In this document: in pieces, positions 1 to 7,716 of the stretch
How positions within the stretch are numbered: position 1 is the first letter of the stretch
How the letters are laid out: each line of letters starts with the position of its first letter
Assembly: GCA_009840115.1 (NCBI GenBank)
Contig: VXOJ01000029.1
Span: 1-35,139 of the forward strand
Origin: Gemmatimonadales bacterium
GTDB lineage: Bacteria; Gemmatimonadota; Gemmatimonadetes; Palauibacterales; Palauibacteraceae
Direction: 5' to 3'
Length of the DNA: 35,139 nucleotides
Notes under the pieces: generated by a model
The model's database searches: none
The model's input: the letters and a program-made list of their open reading frames with translations, nothing else
What the model was told of the DNA's origin: nothing
Program-made: the position numbers and the translations under genes

Positions 1-1179
1 CGTAACGTCAATGACCTCAATCAGATGTGAATCCGCTAGACAATGCCCGTCCGGCGCGATCACGTCGATGGGGCCCGGTTCGTCCGAACCCGGCTCCGTG
101 CTCCGCTGGACCCACAGTGCGCCGTCCCAGGTGGCGCGCAGGGCGGCGATGACCGGCACTTCCGGGAAGAACCGCATGTTCTCGAGGGCCTCCCGCTGCA
201 GCGACCTCATGTTGTCGATCATCTCGCGGACCGCGGCGGGCGGTGCGCTCCCGCGCTGCGTGATCGTGCGGTTGCTCTCGGCCTCGAGTTGCCGTTCGCG
301 CTCCTCCCGTTCCATCTCCTCCGTCACGGCCAGCGGCCGGATCGGCCGGCGCAGGATGCGCGAGATTGCGCCCGACGGATCGGTGAGCTTGACGGCCCAG
401 GCCGACGAGTCGGAGTACGCGACGCCGCCCGATGGCAGCGCGTCGAACAGCAGGTCCGGTTCGAACCCCCATTCCTCGTCGATCATGTCTTCGAGATCGC
501 CGCTCCGCGGGCCATCGTCCTCGACCGGCGCCCAGGCCTCCGCGAGCACGTGATCCTCGACGTCCTCCGAGGACATGTCGACGCGCTGGATCGTGCGTCC
601 GCTGCGGCCGATCAGGGTGCGAGCGCCCGTCCGCTCGGGTCGAAGGTTCGGGCGGCGCGCCATGGCAAATCCCATGCCCCCGCCGCCCTCCCTCACCATG
701 CGCTGGAACTCGCCGGCGGGGCTGAAGACGTGGTATCCCGCGTGCATCATGTCCTCGACCAGGATCTGACCGTCCTCCCACACCAGGAGTTGCGTCGCGG
801 CGCGGAACTCGCCCGGGCCGTCGCCGGCGCGGCCGAAGCTGTTCACGAATCCCCCCACCGCGTCCACCACGACGACGCGCGCGTTGGCCGACGTCCGCTC
901 TCCGTCGAGCAGATACAGGTTGCTCGCGCCGTCGAAGGCGACGCCGGAGATGGACGTGAACTCCTCCCACTCGGCCGCCGCCGCGGCGGATCCGATAGCG
1001 TACACCAACTCGAGGTCCGGCGAGACGGAATGATCCTCGCCGGGAAGGTCGACCATCTCCTGGGCGTGAAGGCCGGCGCCTCCGAGCGCTGCCCCGAGCA
1101 CCGCCAGCCACCCGGCGGTGAACCGCGTCGCGGCCCCCGCGGCGAACCGCGGTCCACGGCTGGCGTTCCGTCGTGACAT
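1..1179 (-). CDS. six-bladed beta-propeller secreted protein, C-terminus cut by window edge
   Basis: The ATG at 1179 (AGGA and GAGG just upstream) opens 393 codons with no stop before position 1, so the 3' end is missing. Residues 1 to about 40 form a long signal peptide ending in LHAQ. The mature part has the look of a 6-bladed beta-propeller family: repeated blocks such as VAFDGASNLYLLD, then an FGRAGDGPGEF motif, then ILRRPIRPLAVTEEM near the C-terminus. It is a clear paralogue of the gene at 4075-5331, matching over almost the whole length. The function is unknown; propellers of this type are exported and probably bind ligands or partner proteins. It diverges from the metallo-hydrolase gene at 1315. 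The last ~45 bases (about 44% GC) lose similarity to the paralogue and may be unreliable contig-end sequence. Confidence 0.8.
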   Translation of the reverse strand, partial: MSRRNASRGPRFAAGAATRFTAGWLAVLGAALGGAGLHAQEMVDLPGEDHSVSPDLELVYAIGSAAAAAEWEEFTSISGVAFDGASNLYLLDGERTSANARVVVVDAVGGFVNSFGRAGDGPGEFRAATQLLVWEDGQILVEDMMHAGYHVFSPAGEFQRMVREGGGGMGFAMARRPNLRPERTGARTLIGRSGRTIQRVDMSSEDVEDHVLAEAWAPVEDDGPRSGDLEDMIDEEWGFEPDLLFDALPSGGVAYSDSSAWAVKLTDPSGAISRILRRPIRPLAVTEEMEREERERQLEAESNRTITQRGSAPPAAVREMIDNMRSLQREALENMRFFPEVPVIAALRATWDGALWVQRSTEPGSDEPGPIDVIAPDGHCLADSHLIEVIDVT

Positions 1180-1314
1180 CCGCCTCATCCTGGCAGCCCC
1201 CTGCGGCATCTTGGCAGCCTCCCGTCGCGGCTTAGGTTTGTTCGAGTGTGGGCGCGACGCCCGGCCCCATCTCAACCGGGCGATTCCGCGCCAGCTACTA
1301 TGGAGGTAGTAGAT

Positions 1315-2259
1315 ATGATTCGCAAGCGCTCTTCCGGCCCGATCTCTCGCATCCCCCTGCTCTCGCTCGTCGCGCTCGGCGCTTCGCTGTCGTGGGTTGC
1401 CTGCGGAGGAGGAGAGGCGCCGTCCGATGAACCCGCCGGGGGCGCAGAGGCTGCAGCCGCCGACGCGCCGCCGCAGTTCGAGACGACCGAGGTCGCCGAC
1501 GGGGTCTACCAGTTCCGCTGGATCGGACACAACGCCCTGTTCGCCGTGACCTCGGAGGGGGTCTTTGCCTTCGATCCGATTTCCGTCGAGGCGGCCGGCA
1601 CCTACGCGGAGGAGATCCGCCGGGTCGCGCCAGGGACGGAACTCGCGGCCATCGTCTACAGCCACAACCACGCGGACCACGCGACGGGCGCCGAGGTGCT
1701 GCGCGAAGCGTTCGGGACCGACGTCCCCATCTACGCGCACCGGAACGCGGACGCGCCGCTCAGGGAGGCCGCGAACCCCGACCTTCCCCCGCCCACGGAC
1801 ACCTTCGACGAGACCATGACGCTCGCGGGCGGCGAGATCGAACTCCACTACCTGGGCCGCAGCCACAGCGACGACATCGCCGTCGGCTTCCTGCCGGCGC
1901 ACGGCCTCGCCTTCGCGGTGGACTTCGTGGCGCGCGACCGGTTCGGGTACCAGGACCTCGGCAGCTTCCACTTCCCCGACCAGTTCGACGCGATCGAAGG
2001 CCTGCTCGAGATCCCGTTCGAGACGATCGTCTTCGGGCACGGCCCGCCGGGCGACCGGGCCGCCATCGAGCGGCAACTCACTTACTATCGCGACCTGGAT
2101 GCGGCCGTGCGGGCCGCCGTCGAGGCGGGGCTGAGCGAGGACGAGACCGCCGCGACCGTCCTCATGGAGGACTACAGCCACTGGGACCGCTACGACGACT
2201 GGCGCGAACTCAACGTCCGCGGCATGCACCGCAAGCTCCTGGCCGCGGGCGCGCAATAG
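1315..2259 (+). CDS. metallo-beta-lactamase-fold hydrolase, probable lipoprotein
   Basis: This 314-residue protein has a basic N-terminus, a hydrophobic stretch and Cys30 in a weak lipobox (SWVAC), so it is probably exported and lipid-anchored. The MBL zinc signature is complete: H117-x-H119-x-D121-H122 (SHNHADH), then H184 (GRSHSDD), D203 (VDF) and H242 (FGHGPP). The fold is therefore confident, but the substrate is not; lactamase, lactonase and other hydrolases share it. The start at 1315 is preferred over the in-frame ATG at 1300 because GGAGGT at 1302-1307 sits 7 bases before it. The gene is alone on the plus strand between the beta-propeller gene (divergent) and an M56 gene (convergent). 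Its neighbourhood next to BlaI/BlaR-like genes is suggestive, but the sensors lack a penicillin-binding domain. Confidence 0.88.
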   Translation: MIRKRSSGPISRIPLLSLVALGASLSWVACGGGEAPSDEPAGGAEAAAADAPPQFETTEVADGVYQFRWIGHNALFAVTSEGVFAFDPISVEAAGTYAEEIRRVAPGTELAAIVYSHNHADHATGAEVLREAFGTDVPIYAHRNADAPLREAANPDLPPPTDTFDETMTLAGGEIELHYLGRSHSDDIAVGFLPAHGLAFAVDFVARDRFGYQDLGSFHFPDQFDAIEGLLEIPFETIVFGHGPPGDRAAIERQLTYYRDLDAAVRAAVEAGLSEDETAATVLMEDYSHWDRYDDWRELNVRGMHRKLLAAGAQ

Positions 2260-2279
2260 ACGTTCCCGCGGGAACGTCT
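2260..2279. repeat. 20-base perfect palindrome, copy 1 (possible bidirectional terminator)
   Basis: GACGTTCCCGCGGGAACGTC begins directly after the TAG stop of the metallo-hydrolase gene and is followed by TTTC. As RNA it can fold into an 8-bp stem with a CGCG loop. It lies between two convergent genes (the M56 gene ends at 2309), so it could terminate transcription from either side, although the U-tract is short. The identical 20-mer occurs at 13812-13831 and its 16-base core at 27786-27801. Confidence 0.7.
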
Positions 2280-2308
2280 TTCAACCTACGCGCGGGCGCG
2301 GATGGCCG

Positions 2309-4069
2309 TCACCCGATCAGGCGCTGAAGCTCGGCGATTTCGTCCTCGAGCGCGCGGTCGACCTCGCCCGCTCGCGCCGCCGCGTCGAGGGTGTCGATCT
2401 CGCGCCGAGCCTCACGGACCTTCCCATCGAGATCGTACGCCTCCATCTCCGCCCGGATCTCCGTGATCCTGCCGCGCAGAAGCTCAACCTGTCGCTCGGT
2501 CAGGGCTCCTCCCCTAGCCAGGCGGGCCACTTGTCCTTCGAGGGCCTCGACCAGACCCCGGCGGGCGGCAACGTGTCCGCGATGTTCAGAGATCCGCTCG
2601 CGCAGGCGAGCATCCTCGCCCCGGATCTGCGACGCGTCCCGGGAACCATGCAGAACGGTGAACATCAGGTCGCGCCAGCGCCGTGCTTCCGCGTCGAACG
2701 TCCGGCGGACACCATCGATGCTCCATTCGCGTTCGATACCCCCTGAGCCGCGCGTGATCAGGAGCCGGTGGACGCTCCCGGCCCGCGACTCGAGGACCAG
2801 CCAGCTGCCGGCCCCCAGGGCCTGGACCGTCGTGCCGTCCGCACTCATGACCACCTCGCCGCTCTCCCGCATGCACAAGTGCATGCCCTCGACGAACCGT
2901 TCGATCGCGCGTTCGCCGGCGCGCCAGTCTTCGAACAGCACGCCGTCGCCCAGCGGGAACATCGATGGTGCCGCATCCGCGGCACCGGAACATTGAACCG
3001 ACTCCTGGATCGCGTCATCGATGGGGATGGGCCGGGCGGCCGCGGCGAAAACGCCCGCCGCGCCGAGAACTACGAGCGTCATGGCCGTTCGGGAGGCGCT
3101 CGCACCAGGACGCCGGCGGTCGAGAATGGACACGATTCTGCTCTCCAGTTGCGACGGGTGGACGATGGGCAGCGCCAGCACGCGGGTACCGGCGGAGAGA
3201 CCTCTGGCCAGGACGAGAAGGTGCCGGGCGTAGTCGGAGGGACGGATACCGAGAGCGAGGACGGCGTCGTCGCAGGCCTTCTCGCCGGCGAGGGTCGCGA
3301 GGCGGGAGGCGATCCAGCTCAGGGGATGGAACCAGTAAAGGGCGAGCACGATGCGCCGCATGACCTGCCGCAGCGCGTCCCGCCGGCGCACGTGGATCAG
3401 TTCGTGGGTCAGGACGATGTCGCGCTGCTCGGGGCCCCATTCAGCAGCGGACTCGGGGAGCAGAATCACCGGCCTCCACAGCCCGCCCGTCATCGGCGTC
3501 AGCACCCGTGCGCTCGTCAGGAGTCTGACATGGCCGCGAATTCGCAGTTGCTTGCGCACGACGCCGATCCGACGCAGCCAGTCCGGATCTCGAAGCGGGC
3601 GAGCCGCGCGTACCAACGCGCGCAGGCGAAGCGCTCCGAACGCCAATGACGCCAGCGACACCGCGCAGCCCAGCACCCAAGCAACGAACAGAAGACGGGC
3701 AATGCCTGGGGAGGACCGCGTCGCCCCGTCGACCGCGAGACCGCCAACCGCGCCGCCGCGCGGACCCGCGGAGCCTTGTCCTTCCACGATGGGGGCAGCC
3801 TCCGGTGTGACAGCGGCGGCTTCCGCGGCGGGTGGATGTAACGCTCCGTCCACATCAGGGAGGATCGGCACGTTCCAGCGGGGTGTCAGGACGCCCAGCA
3901 GAGGCAGCGCAAGCACCACGCCGAAGGTGATGGTCCACAACAGGTGCAGGGTCTGGGGCGACCCGCGCCTTCCCAGCCACGCCAGCGCAAGTGCCAGCAG
4001 GAGCAGACACGTGACTTGTGCCGTCAGCGCGACGGCCCCGGGAGCGGTGGCCAGGAGGGAGGGGATCAC
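2309..4069 (-). CDS. M56 (BlaR1-type) membrane zinc peptidase A
   Basis: This 586-residue protein has hydrophobic segments near residues 14-33, 42-62, 124-146 and 328-345. Between the third and fourth lies the metalloprotease domain with H222-E-x-x-H226 (HELIH) and third ligand E263 (GEKACDD), the M56/BlaR1 arrangement. In BlaR1 such a domain cleaves the BlaI repressor after a signal reaches the periplasmic part. Here the periplasmic part (about 355-480) is not a penicillin-binding domain: no SxxK/KTG pattern is visible. It instead matches the ectodomain of the second M56 protein (GSWLVLES, REWSxDGV, RWRDLMFTV). Residues 485-586 are charged and probably coiled coil. The start is GTG at 4069, five bases after the propeller stop, so translation is probably coupled in the operon. 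Confidence 0.88.
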   Translation of the reverse strand: MIPSLLATAPGAVALTAQVTCLLLLALALAWLGRRGSPQTLHLLWTITFGVVLALPLLGVLTPRWNVPILPDVDGALHPPAAEAAAVTPEAAPIVEGQGSAGPRGGAVGGLAVDGATRSSPGIARLLFVAWVLGCAVSLASLAFGALRLRALVRAARPLRDPDWLRRIGVVRKQLRIRGHVRLLTSARVLTPMTGGLWRPVILLPESAAEWGPEQRDIVLTHELIHVRRRDALRQVMRRIVLALYWFHPLSWIASRLATLAGEKACDDAVLALGIRPSDYARHLLVLARGLSAGTRVLALPIVHPSQLESRIVSILDRRRPGASASRTAMTLVVLGAAGVFAAAARPIPIDDAIQESVQCSGAADAAPSMFPLGDGVLFEDWRAGERAIERFVEGMHLCMRESGEVVMSADGTTVQALGAGSWLVLESRAGSVHRLLITRGSGGIEREWSIDGVRRTFDAEARRWRDLMFTVLHGSRDASQIRGEDARLRERISEHRGHVAARRGLVEALEGQVARLARGGALTERQVELLRGRITEIRAEMEAYDLDGKVREARREIDTLDAAARAGEVDRALEDEIAELQRLIG

Positions 4070-4074
4070 CGGGC

Positions 4075-5331
4075 TCAGCGGATCTCGGGCGGCAGGCGCC
4101 GTACGGTGATGACGGGGACGTCGAACTCATCGGGCTCGACGAAGGCGGCCAGGCCGCCCGGGCCGAAGGCGCGCGGCATGCGGAGGACATCCGGCGCGAG
4201 CGTGCCCACGTAGCGGCCGTCCGGCGCGAGCACGTCGACGGGGCCCGGCTCTTCGGCGCCCGGCTCGGCGCTCCGCTGGATCCACAGCGCACCGTCCCAC
4301 GTCGTGCGGACGGCCGCGAGCACGGGCACCTCCGGATGGAACCGCATGTTCTCGACCGCTTGCCTCCGCCCCCCCGTGAGGAAGTCCATCGCCGCCATCG
4401 CCTCGGGCGACCTCGAACCCGTCATGATCGGATTCCTCACCCGCTCGAGGCGGCGTTCGCGCTCCTCACGCCGCATGGACTCCGTGACCGGGAGCGGCCG
4501 GATGGGCCGGCGCAGGATACGCGACACCGGGCCGGAAGGATCGGTGAGCTTGATCTCGTAGGCCGACGAGTCCGAGAACGCGACCCCACCCGAGGGCAGC
4601 ACGTCGAACAGCAGCCCCGGCTCGAACCCCCACTCGGGGCGCGACCCCATCGCCTCCGGGTCGTCGGCTTCGTGGTCTCGCTCCTCCAACGCGCGGGGCG
4701 CCCAGGCCTCCACCAGCGGTTGCTCCGACACCTCGCCCGATGACAGGTCGAAGCGCCGGATGGCCCGCCCCTCCTCGCCGGTCGGCCTGTCCCGGGCGCC
4801 GCCGACGGCGCTCCGGATTCCGGTGCGCTCCGGTCGCAGGTCGCTGCCCAGTTCCATCCCGAGCATATGCTCGAACTCGCCTCCCGGGGCGAAGACGTGA
4901 TACCCCATGTGCATGATGTCCTGAACCAGCGTGCTCCCGTCGGCCCACACATACATCTGCCTCGGGGCCCGGAACTCGCCGGGACCATCGCCATCGCGTC
5001 CGAACTCGGTCGCGAGCCGGCCCGTGGGGTCCACGACAACGATGCGTGTCCGGCCCGAGAGCGGTGCCGTCTGGTCCATGAGGTGGAGGTTCCCCGAGCC
5101 ATCGAACCACAGACTCGGGATGGACGAGAACTCCGCCCACGCAGCCTGCGGCGCGGCGGACCCGATGCTGTACACGAGTTCGAGATCGGGAGACAGCAGG
5201 CGATCCTCGGAGGGGAGATCCACGACCTCCTGCGCGACCGCCGCCTGCGCGTAGAAACCGACCGCGGCGAGGACCGCTGCCGGGGCCGCCGCGAGTCCGG
5301 CGCCGACGCGTCGGCGCGTACCGGCCGCCAT
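4075..5331 (-). CDS. six-bladed beta-propeller secreted protein
   Basis: This 418-residue protein starts at ATG 5331 with a signal peptide (residues 1 to about 36, ending AAVAQE). Propeller-type repeats follow, including LWFDGSGNLHLMD, RIVVVDPTGRL, FGRDGDGPGEF and VDVLAPDGRYVG near the C-terminus. It is a paralogue of the partial gene at 1-1179. It lies between two M56 sensor-peptidase genes in the same orientation and ends five bases before the second one, so it is very likely co-transcribed and may present a ligand to, or regulate, the M56 ectodomains; that role is inference. The reading frame stays open far upstream of 5331 to about 6702, but this is a shadow of the M56 gene. The signal peptide marks the real start. 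Confidence 0.85.
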   Translation of the reverse strand: MAAGTRRRVGAGLAAAPAAVLAAVGFYAQAAVAQEVVDLPSEDRLLSPDLELVYSIGSAAPQAAWAEFSSIPSLWFDGSGNLHLMDQTAPLSGRTRIVVVDPTGRLATEFGRDGDGPGEFRAPRQMYVWADGSTLVQDIMHMGYHVFAPGGEFEHMLGMELGSDLRPERTGIRSAVGGARDRPTGEEGRAIRRFDLSSGEVSEQPLVEAWAPRALEERDHEADDPEAMGSRPEWGFEPGLLFDVLPSGGVAFSDSSAYEIKLTDPSGPVSRILRRPIRPLPVTESMRREERERRLERVRNPIMTGSRSPEAMAAMDFLTGGRRQAVENMRFHPEVPVLAAVRTTWDGALWIQRSAEPGAEEPGPVDVLAPDGRYVGTLAPDVLRMPRAFGPGGLAAFVEPDEFDVPVITVRRLPPEIR

Positions 5332-7103
5332 CGGGTCGCCCTCTGCAGTTCGTCGAGCACGTCCTGAAGCGAGTGCTCCACCTCCTCCAGCCGCTGCTCC
5401 AGACCGTCGCGGTACCCGGAGATCCGGCCGTACACCAGGACTCCGCCCGCGGTGGAGAACCACGCGTCCTGATAGTGGTTCATGACGGTGAACATCAGGT
5501 CGCGCCATCGGTGGGCCTCCGCGTTGAAGGGTTGTTGGACGCCGTCGACGCTCCATTCGCGTGCGATCCCTTCCGGACCGCCGGTGATCGCGAGGCGGTG
5601 CGTCCGCTCGCCCGTCGATTCGATGACGAGCCAGCTGTCGTCGCCAAGAGAGCGGACCGCTGTGCCGTCGTCGTTCAGCGTGATGTCGCCATCTCCACGC
5701 ATGCAGAGCAGCATCCCCGCAACGCGTCTCACCATCGTGAATCTCCCATCCGTCCACTTCCAGTTCGGCGTCACCCTGCCGCCACCCTGAAAGGCGAACG
5801 ACCGAATCGAATCGGAGGACGCGACGCACTCCACCTCGTGCGGGGCGCCGGATGAAGTCGTGCCGGCGGCGGCGGGCGTGGCGGCGCGAGCGGCGGCGGC
5901 CCGTGCGGTGGCGAACGCGGCCTCTCGGGCGGATCGCTCGCGCGTGGCCTCGCGCCGGACCTCGGCGGCGATTGTGAAAGCCTCGGGGGCGGCCTCCGAG
6001 ATGGCGGCGGCTTCTTCGCCGACCGGGACCGGGCGCGCGGCGGCGACGAATACGCCCGCCATACCGAGAACCGAGAGCGTCAGGGCCGCGCGCGCGAGGC
6101 TGGGGCGCGGACGCCGACGCGCCAGGATGGACGTGATCCTCCGCTCGAGCTGCGAGGGGTGGACGATGGGGTGCGCCAGGGGGAGCGCCAGCGCCCTGGG
6201 ACCGCGGGGAAGGCCGGCGGCCAGGAAGAGGAGGTGCCGGGCGTAGTCCGAGGGCCGGGCGCCGAGGGCGAGCACCTCTTCGTCGCAGGCCTTCTCGCTT
6301 GCGAGCCCGGCGCGGCGCGAGGCGACCCACGCGAGGGGATGGAACCAGTGCAGGGCGAGCACGACCCGCCGGATCAACTGGCGGAGCGCGTCCCGCCGTC
6401 GCACATGGATGAGTTCGTGCGTGAGGACCACGGCCCGCCGCTCCGGGCTCCACGTCGCGGCCCCAGCCGGAAGCAGAATCACCGGGCGCCACAGCCCGCC
6501 CGTCATCGGCGTCGCAACCGCCTCGCCGGACAGCAGCCGGACCTCGCGGCGGAGGCCGAGCCGGCGTTGCAGCGTCGCGGCCGCGCGCACCCATTCGGGG
6601 TCGCGCACGGGCCGGGCCGTCCGCACCAGTTTCCGGAGCCGGAGCGCCGCGAACGCGAGCGAGGCCAGGGAGAGAACGCAGCCGACCAGCCACACGATCC
6701 AAGCGACCCGGACGACGGAGTGCCCCATGGCCGCGCTCGCGGCGCTCCCCGCCGCATCCGCACGCGTGTCCAGCCGGGCCCGTTCCGCCAGGACCAGGGC
6801 CTCCCGCATTCCGGCCACCTCCAGCGCCGCGATCAGACCGGAGGGGGCGCGGGCGGGGTCGAAGGTCGCGGAAGTGGCACCCTCGATCGCGGCCGCGGGC
6901 GACTCCCCGCTACGGGCCGGCAGGAGCGGGATCTCCCACGAGGGACCGAAGAGGCCGAGGACGGGGAGCGCGAGGACGAGGGCGAACGTCGCCGTCCACA
7001 GCAGGTGCAGAGTCCTCGAAGCCCCCCGCCGCATCAACCACGCCAGCGCGAGCGCCAGCAGGAGCAGGAGCGTGACCTGGGCGATCAGCACGACGGGGCT
7101 CAA
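4437..7103 (-). CDS. M56 (BlaR1-type) membrane zinc peptidase B, runs past its expected end
   Basis: The TTG start at 7103 overlaps the stop of the BlaI gene (TTGA) and has GGAGGAGGG just upstream, so the two are translationally coupled. The protein has N-terminal hydrophobic helices, zinc motif H229-E-x-x-H233 (HELIH), third ligand E270 (SEKACDEE), a further helix near residue 340, and an ectodomain (about 430-560) homologous to that of M56 protein A. Recognisable sequence ends at about residue 590 (LDELQRA), matching the 586-residue length of protein A. The frame has no stop there and continues for about 298 Arg/Ser-rich residues antiphase to the propeller gene, ending at 4437. That tail is probably not a functional domain. 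A lost stop, a sequencing indel, or a -1 frameshift into the propeller frame could each explain it. Confidence 0.8.
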   Translation of the reverse strand: MSPVVLIAQVTLLLLLALALAWLMRRGASRTLHLLWTATFALVLALPVLGLFGPSWEIPLLPARSGESPAAAIEGATSATFDPARAPSGLIAALEVAGMREALVLAERARLDTRADAAGSAASAAMGHSVVRVAWIVWLVGCVLSLASLAFAALRLRKLVRTARPVRDPEWVRAAATLQRRLGLRREVRLLSGEAVATPMTGGLWRPVILLPAGAATWSPERRAVVLTHELIHVRRRDALRQLIRRVVLALHWFHPLAWVASRRAGLASEKACDEEVLALGARPSDYARHLLFLAAGLPRGPRALALPLAHPIVHPSQLERRITSILARRRPRPSLARAALTLSVLGMAGVFVAAARPVPVGEEAAAISEAAPEAFTIAAEVRREATRERSAREAAFATARAAAARAATPAAAGTTSSGAPHEVECVASSDSIRSFAFQGGGRVTPNWKWTDGRFTMVRRVAGMLLCMRGDGDITLNDDGTAVRSLGDDSWLVIESTGERTHRLAITGGPEGIAREWSVDGVQQPFNAEAHRWRDLMFTVMNHYQDAWFSTAGGVLVYGRISGYRDGLEQRLEEVEHSLQDVLDELQRATRWRPVRADASAPDSRRPRQRSSPRSVSTRRRRSRRRSWISPPRIACCLPISNSCTASGPPRRRLRGRSSRPSRVCGSMARGTSTSWTRRHRSRAGHASLSWTPRAGSRPSSDAMAMVPASSGPRGRCMCGPTGARWFRTSCTWGITSSPREASSSICSGWNWAATCDRSAPESGAPSAAPGTGRPARRGGPSGASTCHRARCRSNRWWRPGRPARWRSETTKPTTRRRWGRAPSGGSSRGCCSTCCPRVGSRSRTRRPTRSSSPILPARCRVSCAGPSGRSRSRSPCGVRSANAASSG

Positions 7104-7483
7104 CGTCCCTCCTCCGCCGCTTTCTCGATCATCTCCTGGAGGCGGGCGTGCTCCTCCGGCGAGAGGCCGCCCTCGCGCAGCTCGAGCAGCGTGGCCACGG
7201 CCCCCTCCACCGAGTCGCCGAAGAAAGTCTTGAGCACGCGGCGCATGGCCGAGCGCCGGGCGCGCAGCGCCGGCATGGTGGGCGAATAGAGGTAGCGGGG
7301 ACCATCGGACTCACTCACGAGGTGTCCCTTGTTCACGAGACCCCGCAGGATCGAACGGACGGCGGAGTACGTCGGAGGATCCGCCATGTGCTCCCGGATC
7401 TGCGCCGCCGTCGGGTTCCCCAATTCGTACACGAGATCCATGACCTCGCGTTCTCGCCTGCTCAGCTCCGCAAGTGGGCTCAC
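7100..7483 (-). CDS. BlaI/MecI/CopY-family transcriptional repressor
   Basis: This 127-residue protein has an N-terminal winged helix-turn-helix (about residues 6-70: LSRREREVMDLVYELG, TAAQIREHM, TYSAVRSILRGLVNKGHLV) and a C-terminal dimerisation region (about 80-127). This is the usual BlaI/MecI layout and length (about 120-130). Such repressors bind promoter dyads and are inactivated when a partner M56 protease is activated. The next gene, overlapping its stop, is exactly such a protease. The start is GTG at 7483, with GGAGG about 9 bases upstream and the family N-terminus right after it; a longer frame to 7594 has no family similarity. It diverges from the S9 protease gene across a 233-base intergenic region, so it may control both directions. 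Confidence 0.9.
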   Translation of the reverse strand: MSPLAELSRREREVMDLVYELGNPTAAQIREHMADPPTYSAVRSILRGLVNKGHLVSESDGPRYLYSPTMPALRARRSAMRRVLKTFFGDSVEGAVATLLELREGGLSPEEHARLQEMIEKAAEEGR

Positions 7484-7569
7484 AGCGATCGTCCTCCGTC
7501 CCCTGCGACGTCTCCCAAGCCTCTCCGGGGAGGCCAAACACCCTCCGCCGAGACAACGTGGCGTACCGC

Positions 7570-7587
7570 GTGCTGAAAAATCAACAC
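7570..7587. promoter_or_regulatory. candidate operator dyad in the blaI-like / S9 protease intergenic region
   Basis: GTGcTGA-AAAA-TCAaCAC is an imperfect inverted repeat (6 of 7 arm positions pair) in the divergent intergenic space. BlaI-family repressors bind short interrupted dyads, so this is a reasonable operator candidate, but it does not match the classical TACA/TGTA core and I see no convincing promoter hexamers around it. Confidence 0.25.
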
Positions 7588-7649
7588 ACCCCACAGACAG
7601 CGGCGCCCCCTGGAGGGTTGCATCCCGGCGCTTCGCCGTGCGCCCATCG

Positions 7650-7679
7650 CTGTCACGCCCGGCTCGCCAAGCCTACTAT
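7650..7679 (+). promoter_or_regulatory. candidate sigma70-type promoter for the S9 protease
   Basis: CTGTCA (7650-7655), an 18-base spacer and TACTAT (7674-7679) resemble -35 and -10 elements, each four or five of six matches. A start near 7686 would leave about 30 bases of leader before the ATG at 7717. Confidence 0.35.
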
Positions 7680-7716
7680 GAGCGCAACCGGACCCATCCG
7701 CGCGGGAGCTTGCACC

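Noticed and set aside
1296..1301. TACTAT as a -10 box for the metallo-hydrolase gene.
   Set aside because: It would start transcription after the ribosome binding site at 1302-1307 and has no -35 at the right distance.
4075..6702. An 875-codon frame open through the propeller gene and most of the upstream M56 gene, as if one fused gene.
   Set aside because: Upstream of 5331 its translation is Arg/Gly/Pro-rich shadow sequence without similarity, and a clear signal peptide starts at 5331.
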